Assembly (NCBI RefSeq): GCF_022376445.1
Contig: NW_025954966.1
Coordinates: 620,001 to 684,000, forward strand
Direction: 5' to 3'
Length of the DNA stretch: 64,000 nt
Origin: Fomitopsis serialis
Taxonomy: Eukaryota; Basidiomycota; Agaricomycetes; Polyporales; Fomitopsidaceae
This document shows positions 11,393 to 24,228 of this stretch, one piece after another. The notes below the pieces were generated by a model, which was given only the letters and a program-made list of their open reading frames with translations, searched no databases and was not told the DNA's origin. Numbering within the stretch: position 1 is the stretch's first letter; each line of letters opens with the position of its first letter. The position numbers were made by a program, and so were the translations under genes.

Positions 11393-12987
11393 ACTTGGTG
11401 GCAGTACTGTACAAACCAGACTGGCAAGCCGGGAGTCGAGACTGACGACGACTGTGACAGGTCTGCCTGCCAGTGTTCGCCCTGGAAGTAAGCCACTATC
11501 AGGGTCTGACGGTATCGGTGACCGCAAGTCATAGTCACCGACCCGGACGAATTCATTGCCAGTTTGCAATATTGTGTGGCAATCGTGTGTTGCAGTCGAC
11601 GACGGACGTGCGCAGAGTGGTCTACAACTTGAAGCCACAGCCCGTCTGCGACTTTGTGGGCGCCTCCGTGCCGCGGCTCGTCCGTGCCGAGTCCCGACGT
11701 CGAACGCTTCTCCACTTTCCGCTCTCACGCCTTCCTGTCGCTGTCTGGGACCCATCTCTCGCGTCCTCCTCTACTGTGTCCCAACACACAGTACTTGCCA
11801 CTCGTCCTTGATGCATGCCCGCTCTCTTGGCTGCGTTATGTTGCGGGCGGGCGTCTGTCCTTCTTGAACAACCGTCTCGCGATGCGCCAACGACACCCTC
11901 TCCGCACTCGCTACCCACTGTCAAGATCGCATTATAAGTCATTATGCTCCTCAGCATCCCCGTATACTTTCTGAAATAACGGAGAGGGGCTCAACGAACA
12001 TTGGGGACGTGCTTAGTACGCTTGCTTCTATTTTCAAATTGTCTTTGACTGACAATCTTACACTGTGATCCTTAATACGACACAACATCGACGACCAGTA
12101 TCTGTCCGCTATTCCGTCTGTTGTCAGCCCCACCGTGCACATAGTACCTGCAGCATCACACTACGCTTGGACAGCTGGACCTCAGGATCATGACGTGCCG
12201 TGCGTCGTCTGTGAGTACTCAGCAGAAATTGCGCCTGTTCCTTGAAACAATGCAGATAGACACTATTCAGCCGGGTTGTCGTTGGGGTCATGATAGTCAC
12301 GGTCCTCTCCTACTTTGTACACGCGATAGAGTTCAGCCTGAAACAACCGAACCATAGGCATGTGGCAACTTACCGACGTATCCCGCCCTGCCTCTGCTCA
12401 TTGGTTACTCAACGTCAATACTCATCCGCTCTGCCGTACTTAGGCACCGGCTCATGGTACCGTGACGTGCATACGCGTTTGACAACGGCGCTTGAACAGA
12501 TGGGCGTGAACACGGTTGTTATAAAAGCAAAAATACATATGCGGGTCCCATTGCAATGGCGAGTAGCGCAAGGTCGAAGGTGTAAAGCACTCGTCTCAAA
12601 TTTTGAATGTGATCAAAGGGGGTGTCGTCGACTCGTGACGGTGGATAGTAATAGGTACCCGTATCGTACCGATCCGGTCTAAACGCATGAACCGAGCGTA
12701 GCGTCTAAGCTCTGAGATCTGAGATCTGAGCCGTGAAGAAAAGGCTCGGCAGCCCGAGAACATTTTGTCCCACGTTTGAGTAAAGAGCATTCAACGTCAA
12801 CTTGATTGTTATATACACGTGTACGACAGCACTGCAAGGCTCGACCGCAAGAGGAGAGTAAGCTAAGCATCACGGATGACCAGCAAACACACATGCCAAC
12901 ATGGACCAACCACTCTGTCCCCATCGAATGCGGTATCCAAAAAACCGCGCCGGAACTCGTCAGAGCTCACGTCTGCACGGATGGTTG
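11393..12987. other. Intergenic, no gene recognised
   Basis: Open frames are present on both strands but none shows a family motif or plausible splice structure. The only structure seen is repeat R2 at about 12294-12545 and a short ATCTGAG direct repeat at about 12713-12728. Confidence 0.5.
12294..12545 (+). repeat. Degenerate dispersed repeat R2, copy 1
   Basis: It aligns loosely with about 37545-37800 in the same orientation, best around 12355-12515 against 37618-37765 (shared CATGTG-CAACTTACC, CGCATCCCGC-like and ACGCGTTTGACxA blocks followed by GAACAGATG). Divergence is substantial and the edges are uncertain. Its origin is unknown. Confidence 0.55.
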
Positions 12988-15758
12988 CTAGTATGCGCTC
13001 AACAAGATTTCGGCCACTAGCGCAGACCCCAAAAACATTGTCAGTACGTGAATAATGAAGAGGTGGCTGAACCGACTCTTTTCTCCGACATAGTACGCGG
13101 CGGATTGCGTATGGGCAGAAATCTCCATGGGGATGACGGACAAGTCGGCGACTCGAACATTCTTCGTTCCGTAGACCTGATTTGCATGGTGCATGAGCGT
13201 GGATAATTCTTAGTGAGCGGCAGGAAGCTAACCTTCAGAGTCGAGTCGACGACACCGTTTTTGTCCCGCGGAAGCATGCTACAGCTGCCCAAGGCGTGGA
13301 AACAGGTGTAACTGTAGTTCTTGATGTACTCTGAAGGAAAGCCAATTTGGTAAGCGTGAATAAGTCAATTTGTGTATGACCTTCACCCTTGATCTGCTCA
13401 TCTGTCTGGTTCTCCGGACCTGGGTCCACTTCGCGCACAAGGAGCGACTTGAGAGGTTCCGTCTGAGCCATGCGCCTGACGTACTTCACGTTCTCCTTGA
13501 ATAGCTCAAGATCTTGATAATTAGGCATAGGTGGATGAACCTGACCATGTATCGTGTATATTGCTCACCGTACGGGTTCTCAAAGATATGCGCGTCAATG
13601 TCAGGTTGGTCCGTCGGGCTATCTGTCTTGCAATGCTACGGAACCCGTCATTGACGTGCTCATCCTGAGTCAATTATGGTCGCTACGCACAATGGTTCCA
13701 CTACAACTGCTTGTTAGGTCAAGCTGTTACACTGTGCTAGGGAACGCACCGTGAGAAGGGGTGTTGCAGCACCGCTAGAATGGTAATCTGGAACGATTAT
13801 GTCAAAACCCGTCAATGGTCGTGCGTCGGGGAATCGTACATGAGCCTTTCCCTCGCCGGGCATGGCTGTATGATGATTCAGTAACAGTGTGACCGCGAAG
13901 CACGGATGTCTGCATACAGCGATGACTCATGTAGCCGTTCACACCGATCAACTCCAGGTCGGGCTCAGTTGGATCCTTGAGGACACGAAGCTGGATCTTG
14001 TACTGTTCAGCGAGGCCTGGAGGAAGTTTGCCGCTCTTGATCTGCTCCGCGATCAGCTGTTCAGCACCGGCGACAATATCCTGAGATGCTGCCGGGTTGA
14101 TGGTCTGTATCGGAAGGTAAGAGAAGGCGCTGATGCCGTAGCGGTGCATGTTGTCTTCCCCGAGAGCCCTGCGATTACGGTCATCAACAATGACGGCACA
14201 AAGCGAGCAAAAGTGAGCCATACTGAAGTCTAGCCTGTTCTTTCGCCAAGTTCACGTCGCGGAATATGTCGAACGTCTTGTGAGGAGTCGATGGGTCCAA
14301 CTCGTACGAGATACCTACATCCATATATCAATCAGCCTGCTAGCGGGAAGGGGGCAACCAAGGCTAGGAGACATACCGCAGAACGTATGGTCGGTGAGGT
14401 TTTCCCCGACACCTGAGAGCTCCACCTTGACGGGGACGCCGATCTTCTCCAGCACTTCTCGTCGACCTATGCCGGAGAGCTCCAGGACTTGCGGAGACTT
14501 AATCGTCCTGGATAGTTCGGTTAGTTGGGATTAGAATCTGCAGTGACGACGCGACGATGTGACCAACCCAGCAGAGCAGACAACTTCTCTGTTGACGCCA
14601 ACCCGATATTCCTGACCTCCGTAGATGAACTCGACGCCGTTAGCGACTAGGTTGCCGTCGGAGCCTGCTTTATTCTCGAAGAGAATTCGGGCCACAGTGG
14701 CTTCGGTGAGAACCTGAGGTGAGATACGGGTCAAGTTAGCTCACAAGCAGCTAGAAACATTGCTGAGATGTATACCACGAGATTGGGGCTGTCCTTGTTG
14801 GGAAGATAGTGCGCAGTTGCGGCATATGAACGAGTCCACTGCGCATCGCGGTCCAAGCTCGCAGAGGCCTGCCAGCATCCTGTCACCTGAGATGGGTTGG
14901 TTGAGAAAACACACAGGGAGCAAGCGGAGCGAATATATATACGTTTCCACCGTATGGATCCTTGAGCAGCGGCACGCCCATGTTCTGAAGTGTGTCCAGA
15001 AACGCTTTGTTGAGAGGTGCGGCGGTCCCGGGAACGGTAGTCTTGATCGGGCCGCTCTTCCCGCGATACGCATTGATGTGGGTATGCGCGAGTTCTGCGA
15101 GTTGATCCGTGGATGCCTCTGTGAAACTGATGGAACTCATCAACGAGAAGCTACCAAACGGAGAACGAGGCTTTTACTGTTCGATACGTGTCGTGCACTC
15201 TTGAAACGATTTCCAGTTCCAACCGGGGTTACCGAGCTCGTCGATCGCATTGATGTCCGTGGCGGACGGCTTGCACCACACATAGAAGTTCATGCACGAG
15301 CTACCACCTGATTTCATAGCGCTATGTTATTCGAGGTACTTGACAGTGAAGCAGGCCACGACAGCTCACCGAGACCCTTTCCGCGGTTCCAACCCATGGT
15401 GCGGTTGTTTGAGTATATCTGGGGTGTCGTCGAAAACCCCCAATCGTACTGAAAATTATGTTAAGGTAAAGACAGGACGTAGGCAGGGATGGATACCTTT
15501 GGATCACCAAATGTACTGCCGAAAGTACCTCCTAGCAAAACCTTCGGATCATCGAGGTTGGGCTCTCCCGCCTCGAGCACTAACACAGACCGCTTGTTTG
15601 AGTGTTCAAGGAGGCGCGAAGCGACCGTCAATCCGGCCGTCTGTTGCGTAATTATGTCGAGATCATCAATAAGTAGAGCACAAGTAAATACGCACCCCTC
15701 CTCCAATAATCACGTAGTCAAAGGACTTGTTGGCGACATTGAGAATCTGAGCAATCAT
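12988..15758 (-). CDS. GMC oxidoreductase, intracellular type (GMC1)
   Basis: An FAD-dependent alcohol oxidase or dehydrogenase of the glucose-methanol-choline family (aryl-alcohol-oxidase-like, CAZy AA3_2). The start exon reads MIAQILNVANKSFDYVIIGGG and splices to TAGLTVASRLLE, completing the FAD GxGxxG fold. Later come VLEAGEPNLDDPK, MGWNRGKGLGGS with SAMNFYVW, PQVLELSGIG (GMC signature 2), and VGENLTDHTFCG. The C-terminal exons carry both catalytic positions: His in CFHALGSCSM and His in SAHTQSAAYYVGEK. An in-frame read-through after VGEK is best resolved by a last intron giving MAEILLSAY. No signal peptide is visible, unlike the second GMC gene at 50.2-52.5 kb. Exons near 13530-13800 are the least certain. 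The substrate is unknown. Confidence 0.84.
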
Positions 15759-17610
15759 CCTAAATGCTTGTTTGTCTGAGACTGAATCAACCAGTGGTAG
15801 CGAGTTAGCTGTAGGGACTGCTGTCCATATGTGCTGTGAACGTCGCTTCTTATCTGAGTGCTCTGGGCTTTGTTTGTACCCGTATCAATGACCACATTCC
15901 TGCGCGCGACCAGGACTTGGTGAAATGAAGATGTCGACAGCTATTTTCGATCCATCGGAGGTGGCCGGCAATGACGGAGAAGCTCAATTGTGTGCTTCGA
16001 CTGGCAGCTACAGCAGTACGAGCCTGACGAGAGCCCCGCCTTGTCTACCGGGGTACCTTCGAGAGCCTGCATAACTGTTGCCTGATGCCGGACAGCACGG
16101 AGTCTGACTTACCATTGACAAGCATAGCGCTTACACAAAGTTAAGTTCTGCGAAGATTACAGTAACACTGTAGCCCTGAAACTGACAGATCTCGTGAACT
16201 AGCGCAGCAGAGGTGGCTTCCATTATACGCGTACGATGGACAGCCTGAGTACAGGGTCCATGAAGTGGACCAGCGAATCAACCGCATGGCGTGTGTGGGA
16301 GAGACCCTGTCTGCTCGTCGCAATTCTGCCGACAATCATGTTGGGTGGATGGATCTCGTCCTCAGCAGAGAAGATAGAGAGCTAGACGGCGGCCGTACAG
16401 TCACGATACAGTAGTACTGACGCAGGCACCTTTTTGGGCTTCTGTCCGAATTTGCTCCGAGTACAAATATGTACATACAGGTCCAGCGCTAATGGTTCGA
16501 CTTTCGAACCAAGGAGGCCTGTAATCTGGACTTGCTCTGGACAGCGGACACTGACAGAAAGTTTGCACTTTGTACGTCTGAGATCAAATGCCGAAGGACG
16601 CGCCGTTAATGTTATCGTGCAATGATCTACGAGGTTTCCAGCCGTTCTCTGCGGTCAAAATGATCACACCACGGGTTCTCCACCGCGCCGGAACGCACAG
16701 CGACGGGCCTTCTGTGGTACGGCGAATGATCTTAAGGTCTTCCTCTGCATGAATCTTATCATAGCCAGTGTCTGATAGAGAATGTCTATGCATTTGACAT
16801 CTAACAGTTACGATGCCACAATCGCATGGTAGACACCGTTTTCGTTGAGCCGCCCGGCCCGCGCCGATGGATCGGAAAGGATATTGCTACATGGAGGGTA
16901 TTTTCTTCCATCTCCTCGAGGCAGCATAGATCAATCTATGTTCGGCGACTTCACACACCATCGAGCTGACGGAGAGCCCAGCGAGGTGGAAGCATCCAAT
17001 GTCCTTCGCGAAGCCTTCAGATGTGTACGATCCCAATGCCCCATCTTCTACTTGCCATCCTAGCTCTGACATGTGCGGAAGCTGACTGTCATTTGTGACA
17101 CGCCCCAAGTAGCAACGGTGAGAGCCTGAGTATGAGGTACTGTCTCTAGCGCGATCGCTCACGGCTGCGTTTACAGCTCCTGCCAGTGTCACGGTCATAC
17201 GTGAGCATCTGACTTCTGAGCTCATGATAACGCCCTTGTTATCCCTTACTTTTACTGGCCAATGATCCCTCCGGCCGCCCCGCAACAGTGTATCTTGGAG
17301 CGTACATCATTTGCTCATCAATTTATTGACAGGATTGCTCCCTTGCTTCTGCAACACTCCCTGTTACTCAGAAGACGCATGACACGAGCTGTGCCGCGCA
17401 TCTGCCGAGGAGAGTGGATCGTTGTTGTGTATGTCTCAGGCAACCATGATACCCCCTCCACTTTTCCGGATCGTCTAGACTACGCATTCACAGCCTTGCG
17501 CGCCTGACAAGTTTAGGATAGGCTGATACACATACAGCTATAACTCGATACGAACGCTCGCTTCGGGGACGTACACGTTAACGTTCATATCCATTGGAAG
17601 AACTGCAACG
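15759..17610. other. Intergenic, no gene recognised
   Basis: About 1.85 kb with only short unmatched frames on both strands. Part of it should hold promoters for the divergent GMC1 and DUF6534 genes, but no clear TATA box was identified. Confidence 0.45.
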
Positions 17611-19578
17611 ATGCCGACAGCAGCTGAAGCCATTGCAGAACCCACGTACGTGCGTCAGTCCTATTCGTATATGCGTGCTCATGAGGGCACAATACTTTAG
17701 AGAGGGACCTGCGTTGATTGGTATTTTTATCAACATCATGTGCGTGCCCCATGTCTTGAGCTCACATTCCACAGGCTATTCTGATCGTAAATGAAGGCTT
17801 TATGGTGTAATGATCACACAGACGGCCTATTACTACACCACCTACAGCATGTACGAGAATGAATTCATATCATGTCTCCGCTGCCGTAACTAATTCTGCT
17901 CAATCCAGGGATCCGCGTTGGATGAAGATCTACGTCAGTAGGATCACTATATTATACGACCGTTTTGTCATATCCGTCGCAGGTAGCAGTTCTCTTTGTG
18001 GCGGACACGTTGAATTCCGTATTCAACATGGCATGGATCTACGGTGTCCTCATAAACAATTTCGGTAAGGAACATGACGACCACAGTTTCACAACATTGT
18101 GATCGTGTTCTTCAGGTAATGCAAGTGCGCTTGGTATCGGAAATTGGCGTGAGTGCTACTCTTGTCCGCTGGATTTATACGGTAGCTGACTTCGAATAAA
18201 CTCAACGATATAGTATTTGAGACCGGTGAGTGATCTTGGTAGTAACCGACGAGATCATGTCCATATACTTCTTTCTACGTTTTAGAGCAAGCTTTAACGG
18301 TACGTCTGCCACGCATACTCCGAGGCTTGGACTCCGATACTACATTCTTCTCTCCCAGGGAATCATCGCGATGCAAGTCCAGCTGTTCTACGCCTGGCGT
18401 ATCTACAAGCTCACCGGTCAATTGTGGCTTGTGGCGACGGTAGCGGTTCCTTCTGTCATTGGAGGTCGTATGTGCATTCGCCGATGAAATCTCATGTCTC
18501 TCTCACTCGCGTCATATGTAGTGTCCGGCGTAGGCACAGCCATAGGTGTCGGAATATTACCGCAATTCTCTGGGCTTCAGCGATTGAAGGTACATCTCCT
18601 TTATTCTAGCATACGATGGCTTACAGTTGACCTTTACTCAAGGTCGTCGTTATTCTCTGGCTCATGGGAGCCGTCGTGTGCGATATGATCATCACGACCG
18701 TACTGACATGGTACTTGGTACGTGGCTAGGCCCATCAAATCAAATCTTCTTCTGAGTGCACGTAGCGCAAAAACCGCACTGCGTACACACGTACGAAGGG
18801 GCTGATATCGCGTATGCTGCAACGTACGAGCCATCACTGTGTGGTTCATCTCGATACTACTCATTTGTCTGTTCACAGTGATTGTCTCTAATGGTTTGCT
18901 GACGGCGGCCTTCGCTGCTGCTGATGTTGTTGCGTATCTCGCTACGGTACGATCTGACCACTTGGACTACATACAAATATTGTGCTATGCTCATTACATC
19001 ATGCAGACGAATAGTTATCATCTCAGTGAGTTGGTTTCCTTGCACATGACGGTTTTTTGTAATCAAGTACCAACAGTCTTCAATTTTCCTCTGTGCAAAC
19101 TGTGCGTCCACTCCCCTATAATTTGCAGATGAATATAAACGTTGTCCGTTTCCTACAGTTATGGAAATACTGTTATGTCAACTCTGAACGCACGTTCTAT
19201 GCTCGCTCCCGCGTCGAGTACTGCGCAGTATCAGGGCGACGGTGCGCTGAGGCTCCATGTTGGTCGGGTAGGTCGTCACATTCCATACAGGACATGTGTC
19301 ATTTGATGGTAACACCCCATGGCGACAGAGTTCGGACACTCCGAGTAAATCTTCTCAAGGCAACGCCGGAGATAACACAACTTCTCGTCCTGCACAGGTA
19401 ATCTTAGCTCTATTCAATATCTTCGCGTGACAATTCATCTTTGCTGTGCATATTTTAGATTATGGTCAACGTCGAAACACATGAAATGATAGATATACCA
19501 CGACAAGCGATGATGAAAGACGGGAGTTGGTCAGACAGGGACATCGAGGGCGAACTTAAGAGTGGCGGTGTCATATAG
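17611..19578 (+). CDS. DUF6534 membrane protein 1
   Basis: About ten exons. Exon 1 is MPTAAEAIAEPT. Splicing then gives GPALIGIFINIM joined to LYGVMITQTAYYYTTYS, DPRWMKIY, VAVLFVADTLNSVFNMAWIY with GVLINNFG, GIIAMQVQLFYAWRIYKL, VVVILWLMGAVVCDMIITTV, RKNRTAYTRTKGLISRML, LIVSNGLLTAAFAAADVVAY, FNFPLCKL and VMSTLNAR. This is the full order of the basidiomycete DUF6534 family, with about seven hydrophobic helices. A cytoplasmic tail follows (SFDGNTPWRQSSDTPSK), and a last exon ends IEGELKSGGVI. The function of the family is not established. If the intron at about 19233-19290 is not used, the protein would stop earlier at about 19306. No disabling mutation was found. Confidence 0.82.
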
Positions 19579-20702
19579 TTCCGTCAGCCGTACTAGCTTG
19601 TGCGGCACCATCGGTACTAGTGACTGTCCGCCAGGTCCCTTGGTTAGCGCGCTTCTAATAGTCGCTGTACCGCTGGCACTGTTCAATGCCCTACAATACA
19701 TGCACTCCCATAGGACGAAGGCACTGTCTGAACCACGTAGTGAGGTTTGAAATTGAAGGCCGCCGTAGACGGTCGCCTCTCGCAAAAAGCAATACCGGTC
19801 GGACATGGCGAACTCTCAGGAGCATCATACAGACAGGGATGCAATCATCTATACCATATATCAGCGCTCACCGATGGCCTTCCGTGTTCATGACTGATTT
19901 TGCGGCAGATGGAGAATACATGGAAATGTCCTAGTCTGAAGCAGTCGAGTAAATAGGTACGTCTGTCAAGCACATGAACTCTCTGATTTAAGCACACCGC
20001 TGTTGTGGCTTCTTTACGTACTGCTAACGCGTCTTCCGTAAGGTCTTCCACCGACTCGGAGCTACTTCAATTAGACTCAGAGTCTCTGGCGCGGCTGAGT
20101 GGCGCCGGCGCCAGCGAACTTAAGTGTTGGATCTGTCAACGCCATCGCGAAGTTTGGGTTTGTGTCAGAGCCTGAGTGCGACCACGTATGAGTTCCACGA
20201 CGCCAGCGTTCGGATACCATGCACCGTCGTACTGCGGTACTGATCCCTAGTATGGCGATGCGCTCATCATCTTTGCGCTCTGAGCTCCATGACACCGGAC
20301 ATGTGCATGGACCGTGGCTATCGTTATCACCGATACTCGTCGAGCCAGATACCGATGGAGTTGTTCATGTGCGACATGCTTTCTAACAGCGTCGCTCAAA
20401 ATTTCAAAGAACCGTGAGATCCCGTCCTGGTCCCGGGTCTTATAAAGTTGCGGTAGAAGCAGTCCGACTCCCTCAGTCAATGGGTAGGAGTGATCATAAT
20501 ATTCACACGTTCGATTCCGAGTCTCGCCACAGTGGTTTAGGCCTAATCGCATCCCATCGGACATTCTGGTCAAATAATCGAAACAAGTATACGAAGTTAA
20601 ATGGGTCCAGCTCTGCATAGGTAATTTGTGTTCTGCGACGTCATGACTTCAGGCCATCCGCTGCGCACAAGGGATTCGGACTCAGTGCGATTGCCACGCC
20701 GA
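19579..20702. other. Intergenic, no gene recognised
   Basis: Frames on both strands are short and match no family I know. The interval separates the DUF6534 gene from the 3' end of the convergent alpha/beta hydrolase. Confidence 0.45.
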
Positions 20703-21757
20703 TCAAGTAGATGTATCACGTACCGCGACTTTGTGCATGAATTTGAGAATTGGTTCAACAACCTCATCCAAGAATTCAAGAGACAAGGCGTGACAACCAC
20801 CCTGTATCGCCCGCGCTTCAAGTTTTACGAAGTATGGGCTGAGTTCCCTTTCCACGACCTGGCCCATGACTTGCGTATCAGCCGTACCATGGATCAACAG
20901 CATTGGAAGTCCCTGCTCTCCAGCCGTGAAAAGTTTGGCGGGATCTTGCGGACGAGAGACAATGAGTGCGTCCACACCTGGAGGGTGCAAGAGTGCTTGT
21001 CCAAGCAAAGATGACTTGATGTCGAAAGGGAGTTCCTCTGGTTTGTTGACGAGGGAATTGACAAAGTCAATCTTGGTTTGGAGGTGCAGGTTAACGTCGG
21101 TCGTACTAGAAAGTCCATCAAGGAACCCGAGGATAGTGGAGGTCCCGATAACGCCCATGATTGGGCCAACATATGGAAGGGGTGAAACGAATATAATCCC
21201 GGAAAGGGGATTTGGATTGATGTTTGCACAAACATCACAAGCAACCGTTGCTGTAGGCTTGTCAATACAATTTGAACGGTATCTCTACCAACGTGTGACT
21301 GACCTCCGTAGCTCCTGTACACCAATGTGTCATGTCATGTCATGGCTATCGCAGCGAACAAGACTGTGCTTACCATCCAAGGAATACATGCTTCGTGACA
21401 CCAAACGCCTGCATGACCGCCACATAGTCATTTGCCCACAAGGACGATACATATGCTTCCGGCGCGGTAGGCTTCCCACTTCTACCATGACCACGCAGGT
21501 CGTATCGGATCTGACAGGGAGAGATTTCTCAATGAGCAACTGTAACATACTGACTGAGAGGTATATACCATATAAACACAGTCTAGCATGCGCTTGTCAT
21601 AGAAGAGCTTGTCGAATATGGCGGCGGATAAAGCCATTCCATGAGCCATCACTACGGCGGGCTTGTGGGAATCTCCAATAGCCTCTGCATAAATGGGTGT
21701 ACCGTCGCTGGAAAATGCGGTTTTGGCTGTAACTCGAAGAGCAGACACGGTAGACAT
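20703..21757 (-). CDS. Alpha/beta hydrolase 1
   Basis: Exon 1 begins MSTVSALRVTAKTAFSSDGTPIYAEAIG and contains VVMAHGMALSAAIFD, the oxyanion-side HG motif. The next exon gives IRYDLRGHGRSGKP and ends FLGW. A very small exon supplies SYG, forming the nucleophile elbow GWSYG, and the long last exon runs from ATVACDVCANINPNP to HKVAVRDTST. The acid is likely the Asp in LLIHGTADTQV and the base the His in IQGGCHALSLE, so the Ser-Asp-His triad is complete. The length, about 280 residues, fits epoxide-hydrolase or esterase-like alpha/beta hydrolases. A Ser nucleophile argues for an esterase or lipase-like role rather than epoxide hydrolysis. No signal peptide is seen. It may deacylate or cleave a pathway intermediate, which is inference. 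Confidence 0.84.
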
Positions 21758-23152
21758 GTTGCCACGGCAGGTACCAGCGCTGCTTGTCAGGACTCAGCGC
21801 TAGTAGGTCACTATAAGTAGTCTACGGTGTGGACGGAACACTGTTCCAGCCAGGGACACTTACGACGATAGAACAAGATTAGATATCATACTAACGTAAC
21901 ACTGGCCGCTTCGCGCGGCCCATTTGTCATGTCTGTGAACTTATCAGTTATGTAGGTTCATCTTCGGAAGTTCTGAACGTACTCGAAGTAACTGCGCAAT
22001 ACTCCCAAAAGGACTGGACAGTACTTGATACGGACAGACCGTGGCCGCAAAGCGGCCCTTCCGTCCGCATTTCATTAATTTGAACTTGATCGATGCTCAA
22101 TTGATCGGGGACCACAAACCACGTGTTGTATGTGATCGACGTGCGTGTACACCCGGGGGGATTCAAGTTCAAGGTTCTGTCAAGCGTTTACATTCGATGT
22201 TGAAATACTGATTCTTGAGTTTGAGGTTCGGGCTGAGTGAAGTTTGACGGAACCAAAACGGACGCTGAACACGGTGTCGCAACCAAGCCGCAACGGTGCC
22301 GCAACGGTGCTGGAACTATTCAACTTTATATATTCGGAGCCAGACAATGTATTGAACAGTCCTGATTATTGCTACTAAAGCGCGTCACTGCCTCTCATAG
22401 TAAACTCCGAAAGGCATGTCTGCCGATTCGGACCGCTGCCTGCCAATGGCTATGATCCAAGTTCCATGATTCATCGGTGAGAAAAGAACGTAGATTCTCA
22501 GGTTGTTCCACCGTGACGTCGAATGGAATTGTATGGGTGATGAGCTCTGTTACTAAGTTCTGCCGAGATGTCAATGTTTTCAAACCTTCAAGCTTCAAAG
22601 CTTCACGAGTCATGACAATTGCGAACACCGCTGTCATCGCACTGAAGACGGGTCAATCGTCACCGGATGGCATCCCGGTCGTCCTTCCAAACGCGGAACC
22701 AGTCTGTCAGCACCTATTGGCAAGCACATGACATCGACCCAAACTTTGACAGAGTGAATGGGCTCCATACGAGTTTTCCATCAATTGTACCGCATCTCTC
22801 CTCTTGTTCACTATTGATGATCAGGCAATGGATGTCGGGAGACCTCAATAGTTTCAATCCAGAAGCAGAAGGTCCTCCTAGGCATTCGCCAATCAGTAGA
22901 CTCGCGCAACCCTATACCCCGTAACGGTCTTGTTCGTCCGGACAGAGCCTTGGGCTAATACCATCAGGTCTGTCTCAAGATACGATGCAATCATGATGTA
23001 GAAAGTAAGTAGGAAGCGCAGCCAATCGCCCCGTGCGTAACCGATATACGGAGTTCAAGAAGCAAGAAATGAGTCGCAACAGCAAACAACGGCAACCAAG
23101 ACATAGGTCGATGTCGACGCGCCCTCACCATTGGCGTAGACATGGGCAGGCC
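21758..23152. other. Intergenic with two GC hairpins
   Basis: No gene is supported. Two inverted repeats with the same GGCCGC/GCGGCC stem occur at 21904-21920 (loop TTCGC) and 22043-22057 (loop AAA). The second is extended by outer arms CGGAC/GTCCG to about 22031-22067. A minus-strand frame at 22395-22637 has no recognised match. Confidence 0.5.
22031..22067. repeat. Imperfect stem-loop
   Basis: The inner stem GGCCGC-AAA-GCGGCC is extended by outer complementary pentamers CGGAC and GTCCG. A shorter hairpin with the same inner stem lies about 135 bp upstream at 21904. The function is unknown. Confidence 0.6.
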
Positions 23153-23158
23153 TATAAG
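23153..23158 (+). promoter_or_regulatory. TATA box of LaeA-like methyltransferase
   Basis: TATAAG lies 54 bp upstream of the ATG at 23207. Spacing and sequence suit a fungal core promoter. Confidence 0.5.
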
Positions 23159-23206
23159 AGGGGGCTGGTCAATAGGCAACTTCCCCCGTAACAACTAGGC
23201 TCAGCC

Positions 23207-24228
23207 ATGACCGAGTACCTGTCTCCCATGCATGGACTTGACACTTCCAAGCGCATAGACCATGCTCAGAGGGTCTACCAGTCCTTCCCCGGAGCTAACT
23301 ATGTGCTACCCTCAGATACAACAGAAAGAGAGCGGTACGTGATTTCTTTCTGAATGGCTATAGTGAGTGAGCTGACAACGGCGCTACTAGATTGGCTCTC
23401 CAGCACAGACTGCTCAAGGGCTCATTCGAGGACCGCATCATTGCTTGTCCTGTTACAATCACATCGGAAGACCACATTCTAGACAGCGGTACTGGATCCG
23501 GTGAGAACGATTATGCACATCGCTAGACAGCGGACAATTCTCACTCGTACTCAGGTACTTGGCTCCTGGATGTTCTCAGCATCATCCCGGCCGCTGCGGT
23601 CGTTCACGCCATTGACATCGAATCGCGTCTATTCCCAGTGGACGACAGCCGCATCGTCTCGCGTGGAAACGTCGAGTTCCTGACCACGACGATTACCAAG
23701 CTCCCAGCCGAGTGGTCTGGCATTTTCACCCTCATCCATCAGCGTCTTCTCGTCGCAGCGTTGCGCGCCGAAGAATGGAAAATGGCCATCAACGAGATGA
23801 TGCGCACGCTTGTACCGGGCGGTTGGGTGCAGCTCGGTGAAGTTGGGTCCTGGAAGGCGGGACCCACGACGGAGAAGCATATAGCGTTGGTCCAGACGCT
23901 ATTCAAAGCCAAGGGCCTTGTGCTCGACTGCGCGCGCTACATCCCCGATATGCTGCGCGACCTAGGCTTCGTGCACGTCAGTGTGGAGGAGAGAACTATA
24001 CCTCTGGGAAGCTGGGCGGGCGATGTCGGCGTCGGCGCTCGGAACAACTTCATCGGAGTGTTCAGGGGTATGAAAACGCCCATCCTCAACGCTGGGGGCC
24101 TAGGAGTTGTTGATTCGGAAGCCGAGTTTGACTCGCTTCTTGACGGTGTCGAGATGGAATGGAATGAAACAGTGGGAGCAGAGATCCGGTTCTATGTGTT
24201 CTCCGCTCAGAAGCCGCTTAGCGAGTAG
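23207..24228 (+). CDS. LaeA-like SAM-dependent methyltransferase
   Basis: Three exons. Exon 1 is MTEYLSPMHGLDTSKRIDHA with YQSFPGANYVLPSD. Exon 2 reads LALQHRLLKGSFEDRII and ITSEDHILDSGTGS. Exon 3 starts GTWLLDVLSIIPAAAVVHA, so motif I (LDSGTGSGTWLLD) is restored across the splice. IDIESRLFP (motif II acidic residue), WSGIFTLIHQRLLVAALRAEEWKMA and LVPGGWVQLGEV follow. This is the family of fungal methyltransferases related to LaeA and to tailoring O/N-methyltransferases common in basidiomycete metabolite clusters. About 300 residues, complete, with no frameshift. It probably acts as a tailoring methyltransferase because it sits among oxidases and transporters, but a regulatory role cannot be excluded. 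Confidence 0.88.

Noticed and set aside
19140..19306. Short C-terminus of DUF6534 protein 1 ending at about 19306
   Set aside because: An alternative intron gives a longer polar tail and a last exon ending IEGELKSGGVI, closer to the family; kept only as an alternative.
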